Shown: positions 7,889 to 17,386 of the stretch, piece by piece | How the letters are laid out: each line of letters begins with the position of its first letter | How positions within the stretch are numbered: position 1 is the stretch's first letter | DNA from: an uncultured Fastidiosipila sp. | Lineage (GTDB): Bacteria; Bacillota; Clostridia; Saccharofermentanales; Fastidiosipilaceae | Direction of reading: 5' to 3' | NCBI GenBank assembly: GCA_947253875.1 | Contig: CAMYAM010000005.1 | Coordinates: 1 to 64,000 of the forward strand | Length of the DNA: 64,000 nt | Notes under the pieces: generated by a model | What the model was told of the DNA's origin: nothing | Database searches by the model: none | The model's input: only the letters and a program-made list of their open reading frames with translations | Translations under genes and position numbers: made by a program

Positions 7889-9265
7889 ATGTTTAAGAAT
7901 GCATTTGCTTATGTAACAAAGAAAAAAGTCAAAACACTTGTGCTATTTTTGATAATCATGCTAATGGCAACTTTGTGCTTGACAGGTTTATCGATAAAAT
8001 CAGCAACAGATGAAGCTGCAAAAGAAACTTTTAAAAATATTAGTAATAGTTTTAACATGCAGATAAATAGAAGAACCAATCAAGGTACACCAAGAGGTGC
8101 CGGTAACTTGAAGTCTGGTGATATAGATAAAATCGCTAATTTGCCAGGTGTCGAGAAGCACTTGCGTAGAATGAGTGCAGTTGCAGATTTGGTGGACATT
8201 GAGAGAGTTGAAACTGAGAATACTTTAGCCAACCTGGATGAGCATAAGAAAAAATATTTTGGTCAAGCTGTAATGGTTACTGGTGTTAATGATTCATCTG
8301 TTGAAGATAAATTTAATTCAGGAGCTTTGCAACTTAAAGAGGGCCGTCATATAACACCAGAAGACAAAAACGTTGTCCTATTGCATGAAAGCTTAATGAA
8401 GAAAAACAATCTTAAATTGGGTGACAAAATCAAGTTAAAAGGTAACCCTTACGATGCTGATAATGTTAAACAATCTTCAGAGACTACAGAAGTGACAATA
8501 ATTGGTGTTTTTGGTGGAGATAATCAGGGACAAGTAACTTACGCTTTAGAGTTGAATGACAATATTGTTATTTCAGACTTAACAACCAGTAATACATTGT
8601 ACGATACAGATGCAGAATCTGCTAATTATATGGATGCTACTTTCTTCTTGAAAGGTGGCGAAAACCTAGACAAAGTAATGGCAGAAGCGAAGAAACAAAA
8701 TATTAATTGGGATAGCTATACATTATTTAAGAGCGAAAGTAACTTCCCAGTCTTGCAAGAATCAATCAATGGTATTTATGGTTTTGCTAGAGCAATGTTT
8801 GTAGGTTCTCTAATCTTCTCAGGACTAGTAATAACCTTGATCTTATTCTTATGGTTGAACGCTCGTAAGAAAGAAGTTGCAGTTCTACTAAGTATAGGTA
8901 GAAACAAGTTACAAATTATTGGACAGTTTATATCTGAGGTACTTATTATTAGTGTGTTCAGTTTCACAGGAGCTTACTTCTTATCTAAATATACAGTTAA
9001 CGGATTTGCAAATGGTGCAATCCGCCATGCAACTAAATCTATTACCAAGAAGTTAGGTCAAGCAGCAGCTCAATCTAATTTAGGTGGAGGTGCTGAGGCT
9101 GAAGGATTTAACAAGACTATAAGTGAACTTAATGTTGCCGTAGATCCAAGTCACATGATGTATGTTGTAATAATTGGAATTGTAGTTTTGGTATTGGCAG
9201 TTTTGTTGGCAAGCTATAAAATAATGAAGAGTAGAGCAATCGAGCTATTGACTGATATTAAATAA
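7889..9265 (+). CDS. FtsX-like ABC transporter permease, second subunit
   Basis: This 458-residue protein has the same layout as the first permease: an N-terminal membrane helix, a MacB-like extracellular domain and three C-terminal helices. The matching C-terminal coupling segment reads KKEVAVLLSIGRNKLQIIGQF. The outer domain keeps the line LMKKNNLKLGDKIKL, parallel to FAKLNNLKLGDKVKL in the first permease, so the pair arose by duplication. A Gly/Ala-rich stretch near residues 385-405 lies in the last extracellular loop. It is followed 65 bp later by the response regulator, supporting a transporter-sensor unit. Confidence 0.88.
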   Translation: MFKNAFAYVTKKKVKTLVLFLIIMLMATLCLTGLSIKSATDEAAKETFKNISNSFNMQINRRTNQGTPRGAGNLKSGDIDKIANLPGVEKHLRRMSAVADLVDIERVETENTLANLDEHKKKYFGQAVMVTGVNDSSVEDKFNSGALQLKEGRHITPEDKNVVLLHESLMKKNNLKLGDKIKLKGNPYDADNVKQSSETTEVTIIGVFGGDNQGQVTYALELNDNIVISDLTTSNTLYDTDAESANYMDATFFLKGGENLDKVMAEAKKQNINWDSYTLFKSESNFPVLQESINGIYGFARAMFVGSLIFSGLVITLILFLWLNARKKEVAVLLSIGRNKLQIIGQFISEVLIISVFSFTGAYFLSKYTVNGFANGAIRHATKSITKKLGQAAAQSNLGGGAEAEGFNKTISELNVAVDPSHMMYVVIIGIVVLVLAVLLASYKIMKSRAIELLTDIK

Positions 9266-9330
9266 TTTGCGAGATTGATTCTCTTAAATTGTCAAACTGA
9301 ACTGTTAATGATTAATGAAAGTGAGCAGCA

Positions 9331-9987
9331 ATGAATATCTTAGTTGTAGAAGATGAAAAGATTATTCTAGATGGAATTTGTGAATATTTAGAGAGTCTAG
9401 GGTATATTTGCATCAAGGCTTCTGATGGGCAAATGGCTATTGAGAAGTTCCAAGACAACAAGATAGACATGCTGCTTCTTGATGTTATGCTTCCTGTTAT
9501 GAATGGGTTGGAAGTTCTGAAAGTTGTTAGAGAAAATAGCAAAATTCCAGTACTGATGTTGACGGCGCTTGGTGATGATGAGACTATGATTAAGAGCTTT
9601 GACCTACTTGTTGATGGCTATATCACGAAGCCTTTTTCCTTAGAAGTTCTTGGTAAGAGAATAGAGGCCATAAGAAAACGCTACTATACAGATATTGATC
9701 TGTGGATCTATGAAGATGTTCGAGTTAATTTTTCTGCCTTTCAAGCAACCTATAAAGGTCAAGAAGTTAAGTTAACAACCAAGGAGTTTGAGGTTTTGCA
9801 TTTGCTCTGCCAGAACGAAAACCAAGTGCTGAGTCGTGGGCAAATTTTAGATCACGTCTGGGAAGATTCTGCTGATGCTCCCATAGATAGAATAGTCGAT
9901 GCCTATATAAAAGAATTACGCAAAAAACTAAATTTAGATTGCATTAAGACCATAAAAAATGTAGGTTATGTATTACAAAGAAAGTAA
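9331..9987 (+). CDS. OmpR-family response regulator
   Basis: This 218-residue protein has a receiver domain with acidic pocket Glu7-Asp8, phospho-acceptor Asp51 in LLLDVMLP, Thr78 and Lys100. It is followed by a winged-helix DNA-binding domain (about 125-217) ending in RKKLNLDCIKTIKNVGYVLQRK. It should be phosphorylated by the kinase encoded 21 bp downstream and probably regulates the upstream ABC genes. The receiver lacks an unusual insertion or loss. The target promoter cannot be identified from this sequence. Confidence 0.93.
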   Translation: MNILVVEDEKIILDGICEYLESLGYICIKASDGQMAIEKFQDNKIDMLLLDVMLPVMNGLEVLKVVRENSKIPVLMLTALGDDETMIKSFDLLVDGYITKPFSLEVLGKRIEAIRKRYYTDIDLWIYEDVRVNFSAFQATYKGQEVKLTTKEFEVLHLLCQNENQVLSRGQILDHVWEDSADAPIDRIVDAYIKELRKKLNLDCIKTIKNVGYVLQRK

Positions 9988-10008
9988 TTTGCTGAGGTTA
10001 AGGTCAAA

Positions 10009-11361
10009 ATGCGCAAACTAAAAATTTTACCAAAAACTTTTTTATATACTTTGGGTATCCTAGTGACAGTTGTACTGATTGCGCACTTGACAATTTATTT
10101 GGTTTTTCCAGCGCTTTACCTAGAAAATAGAAAAAATGATCTTAGTACCAGGGCAGACCTTTTGGCAGAGAATTTATATGGCTTGAGTAGAACTGAGATC
10201 GAAAAATCAATTAATCTCTTTAATAGAAGTAACGATATCAGTGTTAGCTTAAAAGATCCTTACCGCACCAATCCAGGAAAATTAGAAGTTCCTATTGATG
10301 ACAAAGTTGGTCGTATGCCTGGTAGTGATAAAAACTCTTTGTTTATCGAAGATAGAAGAGTAAAAAGCTCAGAGGGTCAGGAGTTGACAATTCAATTGAT
10401 TTCCTCACAAGAACTTTTCCATGAGGCCAAAGAATTAACCTTAGATATTTTGCCTTATTCCTTGATTATCTGTTTAATATCTGCAGCCATACTTTCATAT
10501 ATTTATGCACGAAAAATAACTAAACCTTTGATTGATATAAAATCAGTTACCAGCCGTATGAAGCAATTAGAGGAAGATGCTTTTTTTGAAGTTGATTCTG
10601 AAGATGAGATCGGTGAGTTTAAGGCTCAGGTAAATAGTGTATATGATCAACTGCTACAAATTATTTCTGAACTCCAAGAAAAGAACGAATACATGCTCAA
10701 CACTGAGAAGCAGAAGGTAGATTTTTTGCGCAGTACTTCACATGAGCTCAAGACCCCACTAGCAAGCTTAAGAATTATGCTTGAAAATATGCAGCTAAAT
10801 ATTGGAAAATATGCAGATAGAGATAAATACCTACTCGAGAGTATTAATGAAGTTGATAGAATGACTGAGCTAATGAGTGAAATATTGAATGTTTCGAAGT
10901 TGCAAGAAATTAATAGCCCTAGTGAGAATTTAGATCTTGAAGAAGTCTTGAATGAAGTTTTGGCAGAGTATAGAGTGCTGATAAAAGCTAAGTCCATCAA
11001 ACTTTGTGTGGAGCTAGATGGGGAAAAAATTTTTATAGCTAAATCTGCACTTAAGAAAGTACTTTCTAATTTAATCAGTAATGCCGTTAAATATACAGAA
11101 GAAGCTGGCAGTATACATATTTACACTGACCAGGAGAAGCTATATATAGAAAATACAGGAAAAGTTCTAAATGAAAATGAACTAAAGAAGGTTTTTGAAA
11201 TCTTTTATAGAAGTGAAGTTAAGGACAAAAATTATTTACAAGAGGGCAATGGTTTAGGACTTTATGTGGTTAAGAATATTTTAGATCTTTATGGTTTTAC
11301 TTATGATTTTAAGGCAAGTTCTGCAGGAATGGTTTTTGTCATTGACTTGAAGCATAATTAG
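10009..11361 (+). CDS. Two-component sensor histidine kinase
   Basis: This 450-residue kinase has two membrane helices (about 12-36 and 147-165) around a 110-residue extracellular sensor, then a HAMP linker, a dimerisation domain with the phospho-acceptor His245 in RSTSHELKTP, and a HATPase domain with N-box NLISNAVKYTEE and G-box EGNGLGLYVV. The sizeable extracellular loop separates it from the small-loop BceS kinases, so it may sense its ligand directly. It partners the response regulator at 9331. Confidence 0.93.
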   Translation: MRKLKILPKTFLYTLGILVTVVLIAHLTIYLVFPALYLENRKNDLSTRADLLAENLYGLSRTEIEKSINLFNRSNDISVSLKDPYRTNPGKLEVPIDDKVGRMPGSDKNSLFIEDRRVKSSEGQELTIQLISSQELFHEAKELTLDILPYSLIICLISAAILSYIYARKITKPLIDIKSVTSRMKQLEEDAFFEVDSEDEIGEFKAQVNSVYDQLLQIISELQEKNEYMLNTEKQKVDFLRSTSHELKTPLASLRIMLENMQLNIGKYADRDKYLLESINEVDRMTELMSEILNVSKLQEINSPSENLDLEEVLNEVLAEYRVLIKAKSIKLCVELDGEKIFIAKSALKKVLSNLISNAVKYTEEAGSIHIYTDQEKLYIENTGKVLNENELKKVFEIFYRSEVKDKNYLQEGNGLGLYVVKNILDLYGFTYDFKASSAGMVFVIDLKHN

Positions 11362-11532
11362 TTTTTTATGGCATCCAAACAGTGAAAAAGACGAAGAATT
11401 GTCAAATTCAGTCTTGTTTACAAAATAAGTAATAAATTTTATCCATAAGGTGTTATTATTAAGTGTGAACGAAATGCTAATAGATAAATAGTCGCTGTTG
11501 CTTTTGGGCAAGAACGCTAGAGGGAGGTTGTT

Positions 11533-12684
11533 ATGGCATATAGAATGATTTTGAATGAACGCTCTTACTTTGGTGCAGGAGCAATTGAGAATATTCCAGT
11601 AGAGTTTAAGGGCCGTGGATTGAAGAAGGCGGTTGTTATTACTGATAAAGGCTTGTTAAAAGCTGGCGTAGTAGATAATGTTACAGCTATTTTAGACAGA
11701 GAAAATATTGACTATGAAATTTTCGATGAAGTTAATCCAAACCCATCAGTTGACAATGTTAAAGCAGGTGTCGAATTTGTTAAAAAATCAAATGCAGATT
11801 GCTTAATCGCTATTGGTGGTGGTTCTTCAATGGATACAGCAAAAGCTGTTGGTATTATTATTGAAAACCCTGAATTTGCAGATGTTGTCAGCCTAGAAGG
11901 TGTTGCTGATACTAAACACAAGGCTATGATGACTTTTGCAGTTCCTACAACAGCAGGTACAGGTGCAGAGGTTACAATTAACTACGTTATTACCGATACA
12001 GCTAATAAACGTAAATTTGTTTGTGTAGACCCTAATGATATTCCTGATGTCGCATTTGTAGATAGCGATATGATGATGTCAATGCCAGCTAAATTAGCAG
12101 CTGCTACAGGTATGGATGCTTTGACACACGCTATTGAAGGTTACATTACACCAGGTGCTTGGGAAATGAGTGACATGGTTCACATCAAAGCAATTGAAAT
12201 GATTGGTGCAAATATTAGAGCAGCAGTTAAAGGTGATCCAAAGGCTAGAGAAAACATGGCAACTGCTCAATACATAGCAGCTATGGGATATTCAAACGTA
12301 GGACTAGGTCTAGTTCACGGTATGAGTCACCCACTAAGCGCATGGTATGGAATTGCTCACGGTCAAGCAAATGCAATTTTACTTCCAACAGTAATGCGTT
12401 ATAACAAAGACTTTACTGGTGAAAAATACAGAGACATTGCAAAAGTATTAGGTGTAGAAAATACAGAATCTATGTCAATTGAAGAAGCAAGAGATGCAGC
12501 TTGTGATGCAGTTCTACAAATTGCTAAAGATGTAGAAATGACAGCTAAATTGTCAGAATTAGGTGTAAAAGCAGAAGATCTACCAGAGATTGCAAAAGAT
12601 GCTTTGGCAGACGTTTGTACACCAGGAAACCCAAGAGAAGCAAAATTAGATGAAATCTTAGAATTATACAAATCTTTGATGTAA
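11533..12684 (+). CDS. Iron-containing alcohol dehydrogenase (lactaldehyde reductase/FucO-like)
   Basis: This 383-residue protein belongs to the group III Fe-dependent alcohol dehydrogenases. It has the NAD(P)-binding IGGGSSMDTAK and the metal ligands of the family in GMDALTHAIEGY and in GLVHGMSHPLSAWYGIAHG. It is closest by eye to FucO, which reduces L-lactaldehyde to propane-1,2-diol, but butanol and ethanol dehydrogenases share these motifs. AGGGAGG precedes the ATG. The gene stands alone with a long hairpin terminator. Its codon choice and even composition look like those of a highly expressed gene, consistent with a main fermentative redox enzyme. Confidence 0.85.
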   Translation: MAYRMILNERSYFGAGAIENIPVEFKGRGLKKAVVITDKGLLKAGVVDNVTAILDRENIDYEIFDEVNPNPSVDNVKAGVEFVKKSNADCLIAIGGGSSMDTAKAVGIIIENPEFADVVSLEGVADTKHKAMMTFAVPTTAGTGAEVTINYVITDTANKRKFVCVDPNDIPDVAFVDSDMMMSMPAKLAAATGMDALTHAIEGYITPGAWEMSDMVHIKAIEMIGANIRAAVKGDPKARENMATAQYIAAMGYSNVGLGLVHGMSHPLSAWYGIAHGQANAILLPTVMRYNKDFTGEKYRDIAKVLGVENTESMSIEEARDAACDAVLQIAKDVEMTAKLSELGVKAEDLPEIAKDALADVCTPGNPREAKLDEILELYKSLM

Positions 12685-12734
12685 GACTTTGACCTTAGAT
12701 TTTTAGTTAAGGCTCTTTAATTAATTTGAATTAT

Positions 12735-12830
12735 AAAGCTACATGGCAGTGTACCGCCCCGAAAAAGTTAGACCAAAATCTAACGATTTTAAGGTAGGTA
12801 TACAGATTCAAGTCATGTAGCTTTTCTTTT
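12735..12830 (+). terminator. Terminator of the alcohol dehydrogenase gene, split by an insert
   Basis: An 11-bp perfect stem (12735-12745 with 12814-12824) is followed by a T-rich tract. The loop is 68 nt, far longer than usual, because it carries the repeat element at 12750-12804. Confidence 0.7.
12750..12804 (+). repeat. Mini-element copy A (IS3-family end-like)
   Basis: This 55-bp segment starts TGTACCGCCCC and ends GGTATACA, and contains the internal hairpin GTTAGA-CCAAAA-TCTAAC. A second copy with a 24-bp identical core lies at 25394-25451. TGTACCGACCCC...AAAAGTTAGAC resembles my memory of the terminal repeats of IS150-group IS3 elements. No transposase gene is present, so it is a solo end, an excision scar or a non-autonomous element. 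Confidence 0.55.
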
Positions 12831-12940
12831 TTGTACCGATTTAGAATATATTTGTTAGAATGTATGCGAAGTGGAATATAATTAATTTGCTAAATTGATT
12901 GTGCGATGAATAAATTAGATTTTAAAGAAAAGGAAGAAAT

Positions 12941-13198
12941 ATGGATTTTAAAGCGTTATTAAAAGCAGGTGGTATTTTTGTAGTTGTTGTACTGGGTTTA
13001 TGGTTCATAAGGGGAGTATTCAATTTTATTTCTAAATGGATAGTTTCACCAGGACTAATTCTTGTTGCTCTAATTGTGGCATTTTTTGCTTACAAGTTCT
13101 TTAGAGGACATGATAATACTGGTAATAAGAATACAAACTCAAATACTAATACAAACACAAATTCTAACAATGCTAACAATCATGATGATTTTAACTAA
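12941..13198 (+). CDS. Small membrane protein with Asn/Thr-rich tail
   Basis: This 85-residue protein has two hydrophobic helices (about 10-30 and 36-55) followed by a tail made almost only of Asn, Thr and Ser ending in HDDFN. The tail probably lies in the cytoplasm or outside as a flexible linker. AAAGGAAGAA precedes the start. The glycosyltransferase begins 30 bp after the stop, so the two may be co-expressed. I do not recognise a family. Confidence 0.65.
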   Translation: MDFKALLKAGGIFVVVVLGLWFIRGVFNFISKWIVSPGLILVALIVAFFAYKFFRGHDNTGNKNTNSNTNTNTNSNNANNHDDFN

Positions 13199-13228
13199 TT
13201 AGATAGTAAAATTAGGTGGGAAAAGAAA

Positions 13229-14356
13229 TTGGAAACTAAATCTATGAAGAAAATTTTGGTCTTGTCTAGTAGTACAGGTAGCGGCCATAATAGGGCGGCG
13301 GAGGCTATTATTGAGGCGTGGGAAGCGAGAGGTATGGAATGCAAAATGTTCGATATCTTAAGTTTCTTCAGTGAGAAGGTTAGAGAGACAGTTGTTAATC
13401 TATATAACGGTGCGATTAATAGCATGGCAGATGGCTGGGGTATTCTTTACAGGACTGCTGAAATAACGGACAAAATTTCTTTTTTTGCGCCGACATACTG
13501 GTTTAATAGTACATACGCTAAGAAATTATATGAGCATATAAAAAAAGAAAAATATGATGCAGTAGTATGTACACATATGTTTTCGATGGAAACAGTCACA
13601 AAGTTAAAAAGAGAAGGTTACCTAAAAATTCCAAGTTTTGCAGTAATTACCGATTATGCAATGTATCCATTTGTAGCAAAAACTGACGTTGATTATTATT
13701 TTGTATCTTGCCCAGAGGTCAAAGCTGCTTTCCTTGAACACGATTTTTCTGAAGATAGGATTATTGTTTCAGGAATCCCAGTTTCAGCTAAGTTTAGTGC
13801 AGACCTAAGTAAAGAGGAAGCAAGAAAGCAATTGGGCTTGCCAGTAGAAGGTGACGTATACCTGATAATGATGGGTGGTACAGGATTTGGTAATGCGAAT
13901 GAACTAACAGAGAGTATTTTAAAAAAGTCACCGAAAGCTTATATCGTTGTCTTTACCGGTAATAACTCTAAGCTCAAAGAAGAATTTGAGGAAGAATATT
14001 CTGAGGCAGGCAATGTAATTGCTTTAGGATTCACAGACAAAGTACATTTATATATGCGAGCCGGAGATGTTTTGCTTACGAAGCCAGGAGGTTTAAGTAG
14101 TACAGAAGCATGTGTAGCGAATATTCCTTTGGTACACACTAGTGCAATACCAGGATTAGAAACAGAAAATTTAGAATACTTCATAAAAAAAGGTATGAGT
14201 GCAACAGCGGATAATGCAGAAGATTTTGCAGAGGTAGCATATAATCTAATTAACGATAAAGTAGCAGCTACTACAATGCGCAAAGCTCAAACGGCAAATA
14301 CTAATGCTAATTCAGCAAAGGATATTGCTGAGTTTATTTTGGAGAAAGTTCAATAA
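13229..14356 (+). CDS. GT28-family glycolipid glycosyltransferase (UgtP/MGDG synthase-like)
   Basis: This 375-residue protein opens with KILVLSSSTGSGHNRAAEAI, the start of the MGDG-synthase/UgtP domain, and continues into a MurG-like C-terminal domain with GGTGFGN and the donor-binding line TKPGGLSSTEACV. Relatives transfer glucose or galactose from UDP-sugar to diacylglycerol, making membrane glycolipids and lipoteichoic-acid anchors. The start is a TTG at 13229 with AGGTGGG eight bases upstream; the ATG at 13244 is an alternative with no ribosome site of its own. It works at the inner face of the membrane. Confidence 0.85.
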   Translation: METKSMKKILVLSSSTGSGHNRAAEAIIEAWEARGMECKMFDILSFFSEKVRETVVNLYNGAINSMADGWGILYRTAEITDKISFFAPTYWFNSTYAKKLYEHIKKEKYDAVVCTHMFSMETVTKLKREGYLKIPSFAVITDYAMYPFVAKTDVDYYFVSCPEVKAAFLEHDFSEDRIIVSGIPVSAKFSADLSKEEARKQLGLPVEGDVYLIMMGGTGFGNANELTESILKKSPKAYIVVFTGNNSKLKEEFEEEYSEAGNVIALGFTDKVHLYMRAGDVLLTKPGGLSSTEACVANIPLVHTSAIPGLETENLEYFIKKGMSATADNAEDFAEVAYNLINDKVAATTMRKAQTANTNANSAKDIAEFILEKVQ

Positions 14357-14407
14357 AATAGTGAGAGCCATTGTCTTGCTGTTTTTGGTGTGCGAATGGA
14401 GGTTCTC

Positions 14408-17047
14408 ATGAAAATGTTCAAAAAGCTGAAATCAGCTAATGATTCTAAAATTCAAGAAAACACACAAAGAGAAAAAATAGATAACTTAAAGAAATTTTCG
14501 AATGCTTCTGCGGATGAAACTCTTTCTATACTAGGAACTAGAGTTGAAGGTTTAACAACTGAAGAAGTTGAAGCTAGAAGAGAAGAGTACGGCTTGAACG
14601 AGTTTGAAAAAGCTGAAAAACATACCATGCTAGGTAGGTTGTTCGAAGCTATCATTAACCCTTTTAATATTATATTGTTGATTATAGCTGGAGTTAGTTT
14701 TGTTACAGACGTTGTCATAAGTCCAGAAGCTGATTATTTCACAATTTTAATAATTTTATTCATGGTAACTTTATCATCTGCAGTTTCATTTGTTCAAAGT
14801 AGAAACTCTGACAAAGCTGCCGCAAGTTTACAGAGTTTGGTTGCAAATACTTGTCATGTGTACAGAAACAATGAATTAGTTGAAATCAATATTGATGAAG
14901 TAGTACCAGGTGATATTGTTTATTTATCATCAGGAGATATGTTGCCAGCAGATGTTAGATTTATTAGGGCTAAAGATACTTTTATTTCTCAATCTGCACT
15001 TACCGGTGAATCACAACCTGTAGAGAAATATGTTGATGTCAAAACTCCAAATCAAGATCTAACTGATATTGAGAATATTGCATTATTGGGTTCAGACTTG
15101 GTTAGTGGAAGTGCGTTAGCGGTAGTTTTAACCACAGGATCTAACACTTATTTTAGTAGTATTGCTGAGGCGGCAACTAGTGACAAAGCTGAATCAAGCT
15201 ATGATAGAGGAATTTATTCAGTTAGTAAACTTCTTTTGAGAATGATGCTTTTGTTGGTGCCTATAGTTTTTGTAATTAATGCTTTCTTCAAAGAAGATTG
15301 GCTTAACGCTTTGCTTTTCTCAGTAAGCTTAGCGGTCGGTTTAACTCCAGAAATGTTGCCAGTTATCATGACGACTACACTTTCACGTGGTGCGGTTAAC
15401 ATGAGTAAAAGGAAAGTTATTGTTCGTAAACTTGGTTCAATCCAAACTTTTGGCGAAATGGATATTCTTTGTACTGACAAAACCGGTACTTTGACCGAGG
15501 ATAAAATTGTTCTAGAGAAATATATGAACTTAAATGGTCAAGACGATAGAAGAGTTTTACGCCATGCCTACCTTAACTCATATTTCCAAACAGGTTTGAA
15601 AAATTTAATAGATATCGCGGTAATTAATAGAGCTAATAAATATGGGATGAGTGATATCTTAAATGGCTACGAAAGAATTGATGAGGTGCCATTTGACTTT
15701 GCTAGACGTAGAATGAGTGTTGTCCTAGAAGATAAGAATGGCAAACGCCAGCTAATCACAAAAGGTGCTGTTGAAGAAGTTATGGATATCTGTAGTTTCG
15801 CAGAAATAAATGGTGAAGTTTTGCCACTGGAAGAGCGAGAAATTCAAATTGCTATGGATACTTATAAGGAGCACAATGATGCGGGTTTACGTATGCTTGC
15901 AGTTGCACAAAAAAATGAAGTGCCAGAAGCAGGTGCTTTTTCTGTTGAAGATGAGAATGACATGGTGTTAATTGGATTTATTGCTTTCTTAGACCCACCA
16001 AAAGAAAGTTCTGAAGAAGCTATCAGAATTCTTAAAGAGTATGGTGTGAGACCGATAGTTTTAACCGGAGACAGTGAAGGTGTAGCAATGAAAGTATGTC
16101 AAAAAGTTGGAATTGATGTACATTATCACTATCAAGGTCATGAAGTAGAAGCGATGAGTGATGCTGCACTTCAAAATGCCGTAGAAAAAGCTAACTTATT
16201 CAGTAAGCTTTCTCCAATGCAAAAAGAGAGAGTCGTCAAAGCGTTACAATCTAAAGGACATACAGTTGGATATATGGGAGATGGTATAAATGATACCCCT
16301 GCTCTAAGACAAGCTGATGTTGGTATTTCTGTAGATTCAGCAGTTGATATAGCTAAAGAAACAGCGGATATAATCTTGCTAGAAAAAGATTTGATGGTAC
16401 TAGAAAACGGTATTATCGAAGGAAGAAAAACTTTCGGAAATATGATGAAATACCTGAAACTTGCTGTTAGTGGTAATGTGGGCAATATGATTTCTGTTAT
16501 AATCGCAAGCATTTTCTTGCCATTCCTACCTATGCTACCAGTACAAATTCTAGCTCAGAACTTACTTAACGATTTCGCCCAAATGGGTATAGCACTAGAT
16601 AATGTAGATGCAGAGTATGTTCGAAAACCAAAGAGATGGGATACAAAAGAAATCCAAGAATTCATGTGGATTATGGGCCCTGTCAGCTCGATATTTGATA
16701 TATGTATCTTTATTGCACTATGGTTTGGTATGGGTTTCAACACAATAGGACAAGCGATCTACTTCCAAGCAGGGTGGTTTGTTTTCGGTACGATTTCTCA
16801 GATATTAATTATTTATTTGCTGAGAACCGAGAGAATACCTTTCTTCAAGAGTAAACCAGCTAAGGTACTAGTCGGCTTAACTTTATCCGTATCAGTGGCT
16901 GTTTTGGCACTTGCGTTTACACCTATAGCTATTAGCTTAGATATGGGAATTTTGAGCTGGAGTTATATGCTTTACTTGCTACCTGTTCTTTTAGGATATG
17001 CTTTAACAACAGAATGGGTTAAGAGTTTAATGAACAAAAATAATTAA
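14408..17047 (+). CDS. mgtA: Magnesium-translocating P-type ATPase (MgtA/MgtB type)
   Basis: This 879-residue P3B-type ATPase shows the phosphorylation site DKTGTLT (Asp357), the TGES actuator motif as ALTGESQPV, the hinge GDGINDTPALRQADVGI, and about ten membrane helices. It imports Mg2+ at the cost of ATP. The ATG at 14408 is preceded by GGAGG; a GTG 18 bases upstream has no such site. The N-terminal about 40 residues are polar, as in MgtA. It follows the glycosyltransferase by 50 bp. Together with mgtE at 281-1612 it gives the cell both a channel-type and an ATP-driven Mg2+ uptake system. Confidence 0.93.
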   Translation: MKMFKKLKSANDSKIQENTQREKIDNLKKFSNASADETLSILGTRVEGLTTEEVEARREEYGLNEFEKAEKHTMLGRLFEAIINPFNIILLIIAGVSFVTDVVISPEADYFTILIILFMVTLSSAVSFVQSRNSDKAAASLQSLVANTCHVYRNNELVEINIDEVVPGDIVYLSSGDMLPADVRFIRAKDTFISQSALTGESQPVEKYVDVKTPNQDLTDIENIALLGSDLVSGSALAVVLTTGSNTYFSSIAEAATSDKAESSYDRGIYSVSKLLLRMMLLLVPIVFVINAFFKEDWLNALLFSVSLAVGLTPEMLPVIMTTTLSRGAVNMSKRKVIVRKLGSIQTFGEMDILCTDKTGTLTEDKIVLEKYMNLNGQDDRRVLRHAYLNSYFQTGLKNLIDIAVINRANKYGMSDILNGYERIDEVPFDFARRRMSVVLEDKNGKRQLITKGAVEEVMDICSFAEINGEVLPLEEREIQIAMDTYKEHNDAGLRMLAVAQKNEVPEAGAFSVEDENDMVLIGFIAFLDPPKESSEEAIRILKEYGVRPIVLTGDSEGVAMKVCQKVGIDVHYHYQGHEVEAMSDAALQNAVEKANLFSKLSPMQKERVVKALQSKGHTVGYMGDGINDTPALRQADVGISVDSAVDIAKETADIILLEKDLMVLENGIIEGRKTFGNMMKYLKLAVSGNVGNMISVIIASIFLPFLPMLPVQILAQNLLNDFAQMGIALDNVDAEYVRKPKRWDTKEIQEFMWIMGPVSSIFDICIFIALWFGMGFNTIGQAIYFQAGWFVFGTISQILIIYLLRTERIPFFKSKPAKVLVGLTLSVSVAVLALAFTPIAISLDMGILSWSYMLYLLPVLLGYALTTEWVKSLMNKNN

Positions 17048-17128
17048 TTGAGGGATTGTGTTATTGATATTGATTAGGATTGAATTAGTCACTTAATCGT
17101 ATAATAAGTTTGATTGGACTTAATTTTG

Positions 17129-17158
17129 TTGGAAATATAGTTATGAAAAGAGTAAAAT
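17129..17158 (+). promoter_or_regulatory. Likely tRNA-Val promoter
   Basis: TTGGAA (17129-17134) and TAAAAT (17153-17158) are 18 bp apart and lie about 20 bp before the tRNA. A TATAAT at 17100-17105 is an alternative but lacks a well-spaced -35. Confidence 0.4.
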
Positions 17159-17176
17159 TGTCTAAACAGATGATAC

Positions 17177-17253
17177 GGACAATTAGCTCAGTTGGTTAGA
17201 GCGCATGCTTCACATGCATGAGGGCGCTGGTTCGAGCCCAGTATTGCCCACCA
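17177..17253 (+). tRNA. tRNA-Val (anticodon CAC)
   Basis: A complete cloverleaf can be drawn. The D arm is GCTCAGTTGGTTAGAGC, the anticodon stem is CATGC/GCATG with loop TTCACAT giving anticodon CAC, and the T arm is GCTGG-TTCGAGC-CCAGT. The discriminator A and CCA are encoded. The acceptor stem GGACAAT/ATTGCCC has one A-C mismatch at the third pair, which is unusual. The last 12 bases recur at 18367-18378, so the gene has served as an integration site. Confidence 0.92.
17242..17253 (+). repeat. Attachment-site-like direct repeat, left copy
   Basis: The 3' end of the tRNA, TATTGCCCACCA, is repeated exactly at 18367-18378. Tyrosine integrases commonly use tRNA 3' ends and regenerate them on insertion. 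Confidence 0.65.
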
Positions 17254-17275
17254 TAATAGTTTTATTAAAACAGAG

Positions 17276-17319
17276 AAATCCTTGAAAGTAAGTATCACGC
17301 TATGTTTCAAGGATTTTTT
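17276..17319 (+). terminator. Terminator downstream of tRNA-Val
   Basis: A 12-bp stem AAATCCTTGAAA/TTTCAAGGATTT with a 17-base loop, followed by further T. It lies inside the interval bounded by the two 12-bp repeats. Confidence 0.75.
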
Positions 17320-17386
17320 CGTTTTATTCAAGGGTTTAAATATTTGATTAAACTGACCTAAATTTACCCAAATTTACCCAGAGTTT

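Noticed and set aside
12832..12840. A third TGTACCGA just after the alcohol dehydrogenase terminator, as if another mini-element end
   Set aside because: The match stops after eight or nine bases and no core hairpin follows.
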